The notes under the pieces: generated by a model | The model's input: only the letters and a program-made list of their open reading frames with translations | Database searches by the model: none | Told to the model about the DNA's origin: nothing | In this document: positions 1 through 9,279 of the stretch, piece by piece | Numbering within the stretch: the stretch's first letter is position 1 | Layout: each line of letters starts with the position of its first letter | Made by a program: the position numbers and the translations under genes | Source of the DNA: AP-15 sp963812675 | GTDB taxonomy: Bacteria; Pseudomonadota; Alphaproteobacteria; ATCC43930; CGMCC-115725 | DNA: 64,000 nucleotides | Assembly: GCA_963812675.1 (NCBI GenBank) | Contig: CAWEWR010000020.1 | Span: 93,833 to 157,832, forward strand | Direction of reading: 5' to 3'

Positions 1-749
1 ATCCCGCGGGTCGGGTCGAGCGCGAGAAGAATACGCGGGTGCTGCACGATCCCCCAGGCGCCGAGCATGCCGAGCACGGCAAACCAGACCAGCATCACCG
101 GTCCAAAGGGACCGCCGACTGCCGCCGTACCGCGACGCTGCACGAGAAAGAGACCGATCAGCAGAACGAGCGAGATCGGAACGATGTAGGGATCAAACAG
201 CGGCGTCGCCATTTTCAGCCCTTCGACCGCGCTCAACACCGAGATCGCCGGGGTGATGACGCCGTCGCCATAGAACAACGCGGCGCCGACCAGGCCGGCC
301 GCCATGATCCAAAAATACTGTCTTGCTCGGCTGTTCGTGTTTCGCAGCACAAGGCCCGTGAGCGCGAGCAGTCCGCCCTCGCCGCGGTTGTCGGCCCGCA
401 TGATGACGAGAACGTATTTCACGGTCACGACGAGCATCAATGCCCAGACGATGAGCGAGAGGGTGCCGAGAATGGCGTGCTCGCTCACGCCGCCGAAATT
501 GACAAGCGACTGGCGGAAGGCATAAAGCGGCGAAGTGCCGATATCGCCATAGACGACGCCAAGCGCCGCAATCGCCTGGCGTGACCCGGCGCTAAGGCGA
601 AACCCGCCCAGTGTCGCGAGCGTATTAAAGCTCGGGGGAGCAATCCGATCCGCCAGCACTAGGCTCATTCGATGCCACAGATCACGCCATACGCCACCGG
701 TGCAGCCAAAGCTGCCCGACTGCGGGGGCGCAGGAGGTACCTCGGTCAT
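1..749 (-). CDS. kup: Kup-family potassium uptake protein, N-terminal part (cut by window edge)
   Basis: Kup proteins are inner-membrane K+/H+ symporters. The minus-strand frame is open from an ATG at 749 to the window edge (about 249 residues, so roughly the N-terminal 40% of the usual ~630). It reads MTEVPPAPPQ, then the family signature GVVYGDIGTSPLYAF near residue 65. Further on are the membrane segments FYGDGVITPAISVLSAVEG and GGPFGPVMLVWFAVLG, both typical of Kup. The start is supported by a GGAG-like stretch just upstream. The C-terminal cytoplasmic part lies outside the window. Identity is secure from these motifs; substrate is inferred from the family. Confidence 0.93.
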   Translation of the reverse strand, partial: MTEVPPAPPQSGSFGCTGGVWRDLWHRMSLVLADRIAPPSFNTLATLGGFRLSAGSRQAIAALGVVYGDIGTSPLYAFRQSLVNFGGVSEHAILGTLSLIVWALMLVVTVKYVLVIMRADNRGEGGLLALTGLVLRNTNSRARQYFWIMAAGLVGAALFYGDGVITPAISVLSAVEGLKMATPLFDPYIVPISLVLLIGLFLVQRRGTAAVGGPFGPVMLVWFAVLGMLGAWGIVQHPRILLALDPTRG

Positions 750-835
750 GATTGCTCCATAGGCAAGAGCTATCCCGCTATGGTCAAGGCGGCCGGCAAA
801 GGAACGCCATTCACTATCTTCCCGTGCGCCTCCGC

Positions 836-1332
836 TTACTGGGGTCGGTAAGTCAATGTCGGGAGATACGCCTGGGCAAGTTGGGGCGACATCGTCAGGA
901 TACCGAAAGTGTTGGGTGAGAACCCCCAACCTGCCTCCGGATGGCCCTCCTCCCAGCTGCCCACCCACTGGATTTCGAGATAGGTCTCCATCCCAGGCGC
1001 CAGCTGGACGTTATCGGCGGCACCGGTCGGCAGGCCGTAAGGCTGCACCGCAAAGCGATAAGTACCCGGCCGGAAATCACGATAAAATTCGGCTCCCGCC
1101 GGGATCTCGCCGATGCGAGCGCCATTCGCGTAGATCTCCGGCGATGCTGCCCACACATTGCCATTGAGCGAACCCGCCGCGCCGGCCGTAGAAACCAAAC
1201 CCGCGCCATTCCCGGCGCCAGAGCCGCGACCTGCGGCTCTGCTGCCGCTGCAACGCGCTGCGGCGCGAGACTTGCGGATACTACGAGGCACAGCCCAAGT
1301 AATGCAGGCATTACGAAACGATATTTGCGCAT
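836..1332 (-). pseudogene. Secreted DUF2846-like protein, broken by one frameshift
   Basis: An ATG at 1332 preceded by GGGGAG opens a signal peptide (MRKYRFVMPALLGLCLVVSA) and the start of a mature domain ending MARVWFLRPA. The rest of the domain continues only in another frame (GSLNGNVWAASPEIYANG, then GTYRFAVQPYG to a stop at 836). The switch lies in the GC-rich run at about 1176-1190. The joined product would be about 165 residues, resembling small exported DUF2846/PEGA-like proteins that carry an ARVWF strand. A second decayed copy of the 5' half, with the same promoter, lies at 27018. Function unknown. The shift may be a true mutation or a sequencing indel. Confidence 0.7.
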
Positions 1333-1408
1333 GGTCACTCCCCGATCGCCTGTGGTACACCGCCATGGTGTCTCACGAAAATTTATTGCCGAACACGCGC
1401 CACTGCGA

Positions 1409-1433
1409 GTAAAGCGCTGTTAAGCTCGGTAAA
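1409..1433 (-). promoter_or_regulatory. TTTAC triple direct repeat (site 1)
   Basis: Read towards the gene at 1332, the pentamers are TTTAC, TTAAC, TTTAC, starting exactly 10 bp apart (plus-strand positions 1429, 1419, 1409). The last is followed by TCG. The nearest repeat is 77 bp from the start codon. It is nearly identical to the site before the related remnant at 27018. Confidence 0.7.
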
Positions 1434-1627
1434 TGATCGTGATGATCGTGAACGGCGCCCCCAGCAGCTGACCAGAGCATCGACTATGCGGGAATGCTGC
1501 GCCGGCGGAAGTCGGAGCATGCCATGATGACCTCTCGGCGCCTCGACACGGCTCCGAGGATTGCGCCAGACGGCGAAAGGTCGATCTCCGGGTTGGCTTG
1601 CAGGATCTGACGCCGGAGACTCGAGCG

Positions 1628-2944
1628 CTATCCGGCGGCGGCAAAGCCGGGTAGCGGAATCCCGGCGATCTGCAAGACCAGCAGCAGATTGAGCGCGAGC
1701 ACGATGGCGGCCGCCGCCGTCGCTGCGGCCATCGTGAGGCGGCCGTTCGCGTACGAACCCATGACGTCGCGGCGTCGCGTCAGGATCAGCAGAGCGATCA
1801 TCGGAACAGGCAGGATCAGGCTGAGCGCGACCTGGCTGAGGATCAGCGCCTGGGTGGCGTCGATCCCAAGGGCGACGACGACAAAAGACGGCACCATCGT
1901 GACCAACCGGCGAAGCCAGAGCGGGATGCGAAACCCGACAAAGCCCTGCATGATGACCTGCCCCGCCATCGTGCCGACTGCCGAGCTCGACAGTCCGGAA
2001 GCAAGCAGTGAAACCAGAAACACACCTGCGGCGCCGGACCCAAGGATCGGTATCAGCGTGCGGTAGGCGGTGCCGATCTCTGCCACATCATCGTGCACGC
2101 CATCATGGAAGACGGAAGCGGCCATTGCGACCATCGCCATGTTGACGAGACCCGCGAGGCCGAGCGCCAATACGACCTCGCGGTTCGAGAACCGGAGCAG
2201 CCGCCGTCGCTCGTCATCGGTTCGCGGGAGAACACGATCCTGGGTGAGGCCGGAATGCAGATAGATCGCGTGCGGCATGACCGTGGCGCCGATGATGCCG
2301 ACCGCGAGCAGGACCGCCTCGCCGTCGTCGAGGCGCGGCACGACCGAATGGAACATGACTGCCGACCAGTCGGGCGGGGCGATCAGCAGCTCGATGAGAT
2401 AGCTCGCGCCGATCACGCCCACCAGGCCGCCGATCAGCAGCTCGATCGGCCGGAAGCCGCCGCGCTGCAGGGTCAGGATCACGTATGTCGCGATGCCGGT
2501 GATCACCATGCCTGCGAGCAGCGGAATGCCGAACAGCAGGGCAAGGCCGATGGCGCCGCCGAGGAACTCGGCGAGATCGGTTGCCATCGCGCCGATCTCG
2601 CTGACGACCCACATGGCCCAGACCAGTGGTTGCAGAAACTGCTCGCGGCACAGTTCGGCGAGGTTGCGACCGGTGACGATGCCGAGCTTTGCCGACAGCG
2701 CCTGGAACAGCATCGCGATGACATTGGCGACGACGACGACCCAGAGCAGATTGTAATTGTATTTGGCGCCGGCCTGGATGTTGGTCGCGAAGTTGCCGGG
2801 GTCCATGTATGCGACCGAGGCGATGACGGCGGGACCGGCAAAGGGCAGCAGCGAGCGCAGCCCGCGCCGCCGGCCGGCCAACACCTCGCTTCCGGCGAGT
2901 ATGGCACGGTCGGTCAGCGTCGCTTGGCTAAGTGAACCGGTCAT
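1628..2944 (-). CDS. mntH: Nramp-family divalent metal (Mn2+) transporter MntH
   Basis: MntH is a proton-coupled Mn2+/Fe2+ importer of the inner membrane. The 438-residue product has the usual family length and about 11 hydrophobic segments. The metal-site motif DPGNFATN in the first segment and MPHAIYLHSGL in the sixth, both Nramp hallmarks, are visible. The ATG at 2944 follows a G-rich stretch. It is the last gene of a possible minus-strand run after the bicupin (3565) and the HMA-like protein (3012), with 68 bp before it. Mn import fits the catalase, Dps and oxalate-decarboxylase-like genes nearby, since the cupin family commonly uses Mn. That link is inference. Confidence 0.93.
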   Translation of the reverse strand: MTGSLSQATLTDRAILAGSEVLAGRRRGLRSLLPFAGPAVIASVAYMDPGNFATNIQAGAKYNYNLLWVVVVANVIAMLFQALSAKLGIVTGRNLAELCREQFLQPLVWAMWVVSEIGAMATDLAEFLGGAIGLALLFGIPLLAGMVITGIATYVILTLQRGGFRPIELLIGGLVGVIGASYLIELLIAPPDWSAVMFHSVVPRLDDGEAVLLAVGIIGATVMPHAIYLHSGLTQDRVLPRTDDERRRLLRFSNREVVLALGLAGLVNMAMVAMAASVFHDGVHDDVAEIGTAYRTLIPILGSGAAGVFLVSLLASGLSSSAVGTMAGQVIMQGFVGFRIPLWLRRLVTMVPSFVVVALGIDATQALILSQVALSLILPVPMIALLILTRRRDVMGSYANGRLTMAAATAAAAIVLALNLLLVLQIAGIPLPGFAAAG

Positions 2945-3011
2945 TTGGGGCCCCCCGTGAGATGGTTGCCGACCTACCGCGAACGGTTGATGCCTTGAAA
3001 GCTCCCGCTGC

Positions 3012-3461
3012 TCAGAACCAGCTCTTCACCAATGCGCCGATCATAGCCGACGCGAGCTGCTCTGCGAGCGCATTAATTACTCCATCCTTCACGGACGTTG
3101 CGAGTTGATCGGCCCACCCCGGTCCCGGTTGGATTTCCTCCTCGGCGGCTGCGGAGATGTATCCATGGTTTTCGAGCACATCGATGACTTTGCCGGGCGA
3201 TGTGACGGCGCGATCGTACTCGACCAGCAAGCTCCCCGTGCAGGCGTTCGCCTTGGCCGACGACACCCCTGCGAGTTGAGCGAGGTGAAATCGAGCTTCT
3301 TCGCCGGCGCGAGCATTGCCTTTCAGCCGGGCTAATCGAAGGCGCAGCCTCCCCGGCAGGTAATGAGCGACATCAATTTCCAACGCGGGCAGCCGATCCC
3401 TGGCGTCAAAGACGATGGGCGCAGCCACAGCCGATCCATTCAGATCGGTATTGCTGATCAT
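3012..3461 (-). CDS. HMA-like heavy-metal-associated domain protein
   Basis: The start is taken at 3461 because GGAGA lies 7 bases before that ATG; the frame stays open upstream. The product is about 149 residues. Residues ~28-105 match the fold seen in HMA-like regions of P-type ATPase N-termini: LPGRLRLRLARLKGN, then AQLAGVSSAKANACTGSLLVEYD. It lacks the CxxC metal site, so direct metal binding is doubtful. The C-terminus (SAMIGALVKSWF) is amphipathic. It lies between the bicupin and mntH on the same strand, so a role in metal handling is suggested by context only. Confidence 0.7.
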   Translation of the reverse strand: MISNTDLNGSAVAAPIVFDARDRLPALEIDVAHYLPGRLRLRLARLKGNARAGEEARFHLAQLAGVSSAKANACTGSLLVEYDRAVTSPGKVIDVLENHGYISAAAEEEIQPGPGWADQLATSVKDGVINALAEQLASAMIGALVKSWF

Positions 3462-3564
3462 TGTCCATCTCCATGCAGGCAACCGAGCGGTAGCCGGGGC
3501 GGGCGTGGCGCTGAGCCGTCGATCCTTTCGATCCAATGCCCAAAGCGTGGGGCCCGCCCCGTGG

Positions 3565-4839
3565 TCATCCCCGATAGAGCGGCAAGGTTTCCGGCTTATC
3601 TTTGGGCCACCTCGCGATCACCGCCGGGTCGATATTGAAGGTTGCGGCGACCATCGCGGGCGGCGTGTGCGTCAACCAGTCGGACAAGGAGACGTCCTGA
3701 AAAATGGGGCTTTTGAATACCTCGAGGAACTGCAACTCGGTGTTGCCGGTGTTCTTGACCCAATGACCATTGTTGCGCTTGACGTAGCCGATGTCGCCCG
3801 GGTGGAAGTTCGTGGTCTGCGCCGAGGGACCGGCAACGAACACCCCGACCTCCGCACTGCCTTTGATGTAGTATTGCCATTCATCGGCATTGGGGTGCCA
3901 ATGCAGCTCGCGCAGGCCGCCGGGGACCAAAGTCACGAGCGAGGCGGCGACGAATGTGTTGGCGAGGAAGTTCCGGCTGTCGGCGGTCTGCACCGTACCG
4001 CCGGGCCCCTGCCGAAAGAACGGCTTATCTTTGACGCCTTTCAGGGAGAAGCTGAACGGGTTTTTCGGGGGGCCTTCGGGGCTTAATACGGCCGCCTGGT
4101 CGGCAGCGAGCGGTCCCGGCAGCTCGCCCTGAAAAATGTAGCGATCCCAGAGTGGTATTCTCGAGAAGGTGTCGGCTGGGACTTGGAAATTCTGGGCCAG
4201 GATATCGGGCGGGGTGTGCGCGACAAAATCGGTCACCAGCAGCGTATTGAACTCCGATGCCCTTCCTTCATCGAAGGCGAGGATAAATTCGGTGCCGTCC
4301 TCGCCGATGCCCTGCAACGAATGCGGATAGCCGGGCGGGAAAATCCACAGCTCGCCCTCGTTGACATCGGCCGCATAAGCTTGCCCCGCCGGGTCGAGGA
4401 CGGTGATGCGGCACGTACCGTAGGTTACAAACGCCCATTCGGCAAATTCGTGCCAGTGCAGTTCGCGTATGCCGCCCCTCGTCAGCCGCATGTTCACGCC
4501 GGCGATCGTCTCCGAAATCTGGAAGTCGAACTGGGTCACCTGCCGCGCCCAGCCGCCGTTCTGGATCCGCTTTGCCGCGTTGTTGAACGATGCCCAGAAC
4601 TGCTGCAGGTTGTTGGTAGAGGTGGCCGGCGGCGATACGGCCGCCGGGAACTGGCTAGCGATTGCCGGACTCTGCGGGCCCGGGTCCGTCACACTGGCGG
4701 GGTTGGTCGCATTGACGGCCCCCTGCGGCGGCGTGTCCGGGTTGCCGAACCCTTGCGCCCGTGCCGTCGAGAGAACCGACGCTGCGGCGAGCCCGCCGGC
4801 GCCGGCCCCCAGTAGGCCCCGTCTTGACACATTGACCAT
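3565..4839 (-). CDS. Bicupin oxalate decarboxylase-like protein, Tat-exported
   Basis: Bicupin oxalate decarboxylases convert oxalate to formate and CO2 using Mn. The 424-residue protein begins with a Tat-type signal (SRRGLLGAGAGG, then a hydrophobic run to ARAQG). Each half carries the cupin metal motif: ELHWHEFAEW with PPGYPHSLQG, and ELHWHPNADEWQYY with GYVKRNNGHW. The GxxxxxHxH..E pattern is intact twice. The ATG at 4839 has GGAG 6 bases upstream; a GTG 4 codons earlier is less likely. A weak TTTAC/TTTAT/TTGTC series at 4967-4991 has the same 10-bp phase as the strong promoter sites of this region. Substrate is inferred from the family and not proven. Confidence 0.85.
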   Translation of the reverse strand: MVNVSRRGLLGAGAGGLAAASVLSTARAQGFGNPDTPPQGAVNATNPASVTDPGPQSPAIASQFPAAVSPPATSTNNLQQFWASFNNAAKRIQNGGWARQVTQFDFQISETIAGVNMRLTRGGIRELHWHEFAEWAFVTYGTCRITVLDPAGQAYAADVNEGELWIFPPGYPHSLQGIGEDGTEFILAFDEGRASEFNTLLVTDFVAHTPPDILAQNFQVPADTFSRIPLWDRYIFQGELPGPLAADQAAVLSPEGPPKNPFSFSLKGVKDKPFFRQGPGGTVQTADSRNFLANTFVAASLVTLVPGGLRELHWHPNADEWQYYIKGSAEVGVFVAGPSAQTTNFHPGDIGYVKRNNGHWVKNTGNTELQFLEVFKSPIFQDVSLSDWLTHTPPAMVAATFNIDPAVIARWPKDKPETLPLYRG

Positions 4840-5057
4840 AATTATCTCCACTGAAACCGTGATCGCAGAAGAGGGCGCGCGGTCAGGCGGTCAGATCGGT
4901 AGATTGCCGAACTGTCGGGCGCAAGCCTCTGTGCTGGCGCAAACGATCCAGTGCCGGAGTTTTCGCGACAAAAATAATAAATCCTGGTAAAACTATCGTT
5001 TGAGAAATGCGGATTGCACCGGTGTCCGCCGCGCCGACGGCATCGGCTTCGGGGAGA

Positions 5058-6785
5058 CTAACGCCAGAGATTGGTTCGGGCGAGGTCGATCAGCTCGTCG
5101 CCGCGGCCGCTCATCACGGCCCTCACCATGTAGAGCGTAAAGCCCTTCGCCATTTCCATCGTTATGGACGGGGGCATGGCGAGCTCGGTTCGGTTGACGA
5201 CCGCATCCACCAGCACCGGCCCGTCATGCGCTAGGGCGGCACGGATCCCGGCATCGACATCGGCTGGGTCTTCGAGCCTGATCCCACGAATGCCAACGGC
5301 TTCGGCCATTGCCGCGAAATTCGGGTTGTTAAACTCGGTACCGAATGGGAGAAATCCGGTGGATTTCTGCTCCAGCTCGATAAAGCCGAGCGCGCCATTG
5401 TTGAACACGACGACCTTCACCGGCAGGCCGAGCTGCACGAGGCTGAGGAAGTCACCCATCAGCATCTGGAAACCGCCGTCGCCGGAGAGCGAAACCACCT
5501 GCCGGCCGGGGAATGCCGCCTGCGCGCCGATTGCCTGGGCCATCGCATTGGCCATCGAGCCGTGCCAGAACGACCCGATAAGCCGGCGCTTGCCATTCAT
5601 CGCCAGATAGCGCGCGGCCCACACCGTCGGTAGACCGACATCGCAGGTGAAGACGGCGTCCGCTGCGGCGTGATCGCTGATCGCCTTGGCGATCTGCTGC
5701 GGGTGGATCAGCCCCTTGCCGGGCGCAGCCAGGTCGTCGAGGGCCTTGCGCGCTTTGCCGTAATGCTCGCGCGCCTGCGCGAGATGCGTACCGTCGCGTT
5801 TCTGCTGCAGCAGCGGCAGCAAAGCCGTGAGCATTGCCGTTACATCGCCGACGACGCCAAGATCGACCGGGGCGCGGCGTCCGATGTTCTCCGCCCTGAT
5901 ATCGACTTGGGCAATGCGGACACCCGCTCCCTGAGGATAGAATTGCCGATACGGAAAATCGCTCCCCAGCATCAAGAGGACATCGCAGTCGAGCATCGCG
6001 TAATAGCCCGACGAGAAGCCGATCAACCCGGTCATGCCGACATCGTAGGGGTTCTCCCACTCGACATGTTCTTTGCCGCGCAGCGCATGCACCATTGGCG
6101 CTTTGAGACGCTCGCCGAGCGCAAGGAGCTCGTTATGCGCACCGGCACAGCCAGAGCCGCACAGGATCGTGACAGAGCCCTCACGGTTCAGCAGCGCGGC
6201 GAGCCGGTCGAGATCGCTCTTTTCGGGCATCACGATCGGTCTCGTCGGCAATAGACCCGCGGCTTTTGGCGGCGGCGCATTGGCGGCGGGCTGCAATGCA
6301 ACGTCGCCGGGGATCACCACCACCGAGACGCCGCGCCCGCCGACCGCCTCGCGGATCGCCATTTCGAGCACGCGCGGCATCTGGTTTGCGCCGGAGATCA
6401 GCTCGCAGTAATGGCTGCACTCGCGGAACAGGTCCTGTGGGTGCGTTTCCTGAAAGTACCCGGCGCCGATCTCGGCCGACGGGATCTGCGCGGCAATGGC
6501 GAGCACCGGCACGCGCGATCGGTGACAATCGAACAGGCCGTTGATCAGGTGAAGGTTGCCCGGCCCGCAACTCCCGGCGCAGACCGCGAGATCACCCGTC
6601 AAATGCGCCTCGGCGCCTGCCGCGAACGCGGCAACCTCCTCGTGCCTGACATGCACCCACTCAATTTTGCCCTGGCGGCGCAGCGCGTCGGTTAGACCGT
6701 TCAGGCTATCGCCAACGATGCCGTAAATCCGCTTGACGCCGACCGCCGCGAGCGTCTCCGCGAATTGGTCTGCTACGGTCGCCAT
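5058..6785 (-). CDS. poxB: Thiamine-diphosphate enzyme, pyruvate oxidase / pyruvate:quinone oxidoreductase-like
   Basis: PoxB-type enzymes decarboxylate pyruvate to acetate and pass electrons to quinone at the membrane. The 575-residue length is that of the family. The N-terminal ThDP pyrimidine domain (YGIVGDSLNGLTDALRR, with the conserved Glu in HVRHEEVAAFAAGAE), the central FAD-type domain, and the C-terminal pyrophosphate motif GDGGFQMLMGDF...NN are all present. AAGGAG lies 8 bases before the ATG. A triple TTTAC repeat sits 73 bp upstream, so it belongs to the proposed shared regulon. Acetolactate-synthase relatives are possible, but the sequence style favours PoxB. Confidence 0.85.
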   Translation of the reverse strand: MATVADQFAETLAAVGVKRIYGIVGDSLNGLTDALRRQGKIEWVHVRHEEVAAFAAGAEAHLTGDLAVCAGSCGPGNLHLINGLFDCHRSRVPVLAIAAQIPSAEIGAGYFQETHPQDLFRECSHYCELISGANQMPRVLEMAIREAVGGRGVSVVVIPGDVALQPAANAPPPKAAGLLPTRPIVMPEKSDLDRLAALLNREGSVTILCGSGCAGAHNELLALGERLKAPMVHALRGKEHVEWENPYDVGMTGLIGFSSGYYAMLDCDVLLMLGSDFPYRQFYPQGAGVRIAQVDIRAENIGRRAPVDLGVVGDVTAMLTALLPLLQQKRDGTHLAQAREHYGKARKALDDLAAPGKGLIHPQQIAKAISDHAAADAVFTCDVGLPTVWAARYLAMNGKRRLIGSFWHGSMANAMAQAIGAQAAFPGRQVVSLSGDGGFQMLMGDFLSLVQLGLPVKVVVFNNGALGFIELEQKSTGFLPFGTEFNNPNFAAMAEAVGIRGIRLEDPADVDAGIRAALAHDGPVLVDAVVNRTELAMPPSITMEMAKGFTLYMVRAVMSGRGDELIDLARTNLWR

Positions 6786-6857
6786 CCTCTAGCTCCTTGT
6801 CTCGGATTACCATCGCGCTAAAGCTGGTAGATTAAGGGCAGCAGTGCCCCGACCCGA

Positions 6858-6882
6858 GTGAAATCAGGTAAAGTTCCGTAAA
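6858..6882 (-). promoter_or_regulatory. TTTAC triple direct repeat (site 2) before poxB
   Basis: Towards the poxB-like gene the pentamers read TTTAC, TTTAC, TTCAC at exact 10-bp steps (positions 6878, 6868, 6858), and the last is followed by TCGG. The nearest repeat is 73 bp from the start codon. Confidence 0.72.
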
Positions 6883-6984
6883 GGCCGGCCTTTCGGCCCC
6901 CCGACCTCTGAAGGGATACGTCAAGGCCCGGCGTACCAATTACTGCGAGACGCCACCCTACAAGGAAACGCGCTATGCGTAGCG

Positions 6985-7509
6985 TCAGGCCGGTTTGCCC
7001 GGATCCACCAGTTTTAGATCGACCGGAGCGAGGCCGAAGATCCCAATGACGACGGGTTCGGTGGCGCCTTTTCTGACGCCGTCGTAATGCGGCGTGTGGG
7101 CGACGCGTCTGACAAAGCCGCCGGCCGGTACCGGAACCGTAGCATTCGGGTCGAAATCGGTGCCGCTGTTCACCCACCACGTGCCGGACAGCACCAGGCA
7201 CAATCGGTCGCTAGCGTAGCTGTGCGGCGCGCTCATAAAGCCCGGGTACCATTTCATCAGCACGACATATTCGCCCGGCTTGTCCAGCCCGCCGAACAGT
7301 GTCGCCATTTCGGCGCTGTGCGGCGGCCCGGCGCTCCACGCCGTCCATTTGATCTGGTCGGGCAGAGTCACCTGCGTTTCGGCGGGGTTGATCGCTGCCG
7401 CTCGCCGCGCGGACAATCCGAGCGGCAACGCGGCAAGGAACGAGGCGAGCAGCAGCTGCCGCCGGCCGGGCAATAGCAGAGTGTCTTCCGCGAAAATTCG
7501 ATCCGTCAT
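6985..7509 (-). CDS. Exported cupin-domain protein
   Basis: Starting at the ATG at 7509, the product is about 174 residues. An N-terminal RR-QLLLA motif followed by a hydrophobic run to ARRAAA suggests export. The rest is a single cupin barrel: WYPGFMSAPHSYASDRLCLVLSGTWWVNSG and VPAGGFVRRVAHTPHYDG give the two cupin motifs, although the first has only partial histidine ligands. Similar proteins are annotated as DUF4437/ChrR-like cupins. It sits 93 bp after the aldo/keto reductase on the same strand. Enzymatic function unknown. An alternative GTG start at 7554 lies 15 codons upstream. Confidence 0.72.
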   Translation of the reverse strand: MTDRIFAEDTLLLPGRRQLLLASFLAALPLGLSARRAAAINPAETQVTLPDQIKWTAWSAGPPHSAEMATLFGGLDKPGEYVVLMKWYPGFMSAPHSYASDRLCLVLSGTWWVNSGTDFDPNATVPVPAGGFVRRVAHTPHYDGVRKGATEPVVIGIFGLAPVDLKLVDPGKPA

Positions 7510-7602
7510 CTTCAATGCACCCAAGGGCTTTTCACCCATTTTTTGCCCGGGCACACGGCATGGACGACATGCCCGAGCGTCATTTTGTCTCCTTCTGCGC
7601 GA

Positions 7603-8640
7603 TCACTGCGCCGGTTCCAAGACCGCGGGCTTGGTGCGCGGCGGCGGCGCCATGAACTCGGGGCCGACCGGATGAGTGATCAACTCTCGCAGGATGCCAT
7701 CGATTTCGGTCTTTGCGGCGGCATCGAGCGACCATCCGAATACCTCGTCGATCGGTTGCAGCTGGCCGGGATGACGCGCTCCCCAGAGTGCCGCAGTCGC
7801 GCCCTGGTCGAGGAGCCAGCGGACCGCTAAATGGATGACCCGCTTGCCGTAACGATCCTGGGCGAACTCGTCAAGCCGGCGGACCGCAGTGAGATATTGG
7901 GCGTAGCGTGGCCGGTGGAATTTCGGGTCGGTCAGTCGCAGATCGTCGCCCTGGAAATGCGCGTCCGCATGCAACTTACCGGACAACAGCCCGCGGCACA
8001 GCGCGCCGTAGGTCAAGGTCGTGAGATCCGATCTGCGGCAATAAGGCAGAAGCTCGTCCTCGACATCGCGCTCGAACAGATTATAGGGCGGCTGCACGAC
8101 GTGGAGTTTCGCGACGCGGCGAAATCGCTCGATCTGCGGAACAGAGAAATTGCTCACGCCAATGGCCCGGATCTTCCCTTCATCGAGGAGCGTCTGCATC
8201 GCTTCGGCCGTCTCTTCGATCGGCACGAGCGGGTCGGGCCAATGCACCTGATAGACGTCGATGTAATCGGTGTGCAGCCGCCGCAGCAAGTCGGTCGCCT
8301 CGCGCAGAATCCGGTCTCGGCTGGCATTGCGGAAGACGTTCCCATCCTTCCACTCGAGCCCGGTTTTGGTGGCGATGACGACGCGCGAACGCATGCTGCG
8401 GTCGGCAATGGCGCGGCCGACGATCTCCTCGGAGCGGCCAAACCCATAGGCCGGCGCCGTGTCGATCAAGTTGATGCCGTGTTCGACGGCGGCATGGATC
8501 GTCCGGATCAACTCGTCTTCGTCCGTCCCGCCCCACATCCAGCCCCCGATGGCCCAGGTGCCGAGGCCAATGCGCGACACGGTCAGGCTTGTGCCTGCGA
8601 TAATTGCCAATTCCACGTTCAGGTTCGTTGTCACAGTCAT
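7603..8640 (-). CDS. Aldo/keto reductase
   Basis: AKRs reduce carbonyl compounds with NADPH in the cytoplasm. The 345-residue protein shows the (beta/alpha)8 pattern with the four catalytic residues: Asp in NLIDTAPAYGFGRSE, the adjacent Tyr, Lys in VVIATKTG, and His in VYQVHWPDP. The C-terminal coenzyme region includes LWGARHPGQL. GGAG lies directly before the ATG at 8640. It lies between the small exported protein at 8733 and the cupin at 6985, so the three may be one transcript from the TTTAC site at 9058. Substrate cannot be told. Confidence 0.9.
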   Translation of the reverse strand: MTVTTNLNVELAIIAGTSLTVSRIGLGTWAIGGWMWGGTDEDELIRTIHAAVEHGINLIDTAPAYGFGRSEEIVGRAIADRSMRSRVVIATKTGLEWKDGNVFRNASRDRILREATDLLRRLHTDYIDVYQVHWPDPLVPIEETAEAMQTLLDEGKIRAIGVSNFSVPQIERFRRVAKLHVVQPPYNLFERDVEDELLPYCRRSDLTTLTYGALCRGLLSGKLHADAHFQGDDLRLTDPKFHRPRYAQYLTAVRRLDEFAQDRYGKRVIHLAVRWLLDQGATAALWGARHPGQLQPIDEVFGWSLDAAAKTEIDGILRELITHPVGPEFMAPPPRTKPAVLEPAQ

Positions 8641-8732
8641 GTCTCCAACATGCAGGCCGGAGCGGCGGACGGAGCCTGCCGAAGCGGGTGGCGGGGCGTT
8701 TGCCCTGCGGCCCGCATACCCCAGCTATCGCT

Positions 8733-8966
8733 TCAAAAATCTATCGTTTGACTGCGCGACGCGCAGCGGGCAGGGCGCCAAGTGCCGCCCCCGAGATACC
8801 CAGCGGGTTCCCAATCATAGCCCGGCGGGCACTGCTGAACGGCCTGGCGGTCTGCCTGAACATTGGTGGTCCACTGGTGATTCGCTGCCAATGATTGCGC
8901 TCCAGCCGAAAGCGGGATCGCCGTAGCTGCGAGCGCCCCAATCAAATAAACTGTTCGAAACCGCAT
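8733..8966 (-). CDS. Small exported protein of the CPPGYDWEP family
   Basis: The ATG at 8966 has a near-perfect AGGAGG 7 bases upstream; the frame extends further but without a signal. The 77-residue product has a signal peptide (MRFRTVYLIGALAATAIPLS, cleaved near AGA-QS) and a short mature part with CPPGYDWEPAGYLGGGTWRP and a second Cys, which could form a disulfide. A paralogue at 27775 shares the signal, the CPP-YxWEP motif, the ending RPA-C, and the same promoter signature. Function unknown. Confidence 0.78.
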   Translation of the reverse strand: MRFRTVYLIGALAATAIPLSAGAQSLAANHQWTTNVQADRQAVQQCPPGYDWEPAGYLGGGTWRPARCASRSQTIDF

Positions 8967-9057
8967 GTTGAACCTCCTACCACAGTTCCTGCGAACCCAA
9001 TCGCTCACGGCGTTGTCCGCATTCCCAGCAGTTGGGCTGTGTGGGGCTCAGAGATGA

Positions 9058-9082
9058 GTAAATTCGGGTAAGTGGGGGTAAA
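9058..9082 (-). promoter_or_regulatory. TTTAC triple direct repeat (site 3)
   Basis: Towards 8966 the pentamers read TTTAC, CTTAC, TTTAC at 9078, 9068, 9058, exactly 10 bp apart. The nearest is 92 bp from the start codon of the small exported protein. Confidence 0.72.
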
Positions 9083-9279
9083 TTTCATTGGTCAGCGCGC
9101 GCCCCGGACAATTTGGGTGCCGATGGCCCAGATCGTGCCCTTCGGCCGATCTGTCGGACCCGGCGGTGGAGGAGGCGCTTTTACAATTCGTCGGCAATGC
9201 GGCGCTTTGTCGACAGGCGAGGGCGTAACCCGCCAACCCGACGTGCGACGGCGGAGTGCGCTGAGCCGATCCGCCCTAC

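Noticed and set aside
39..584. 181-codon plus-strand frame at the window start
   Set aside because: Antisense to the partial kup gene, which has diagnostic family motifs in the minus strand.
1420..1644. 74-codon minus-strand frame between mntH and the exported protein
   Set aside because: It spans the TTTAC site and has no start context; best seen as intergenic DNA.
4967..4991. TTTAC-TTTAT-TTGTC series before the bicupin as a regulon site
   Set aside because: Phase is right but two of three words are degenerate and the distance (128 bp) is off; mentioned only in the gene entry.
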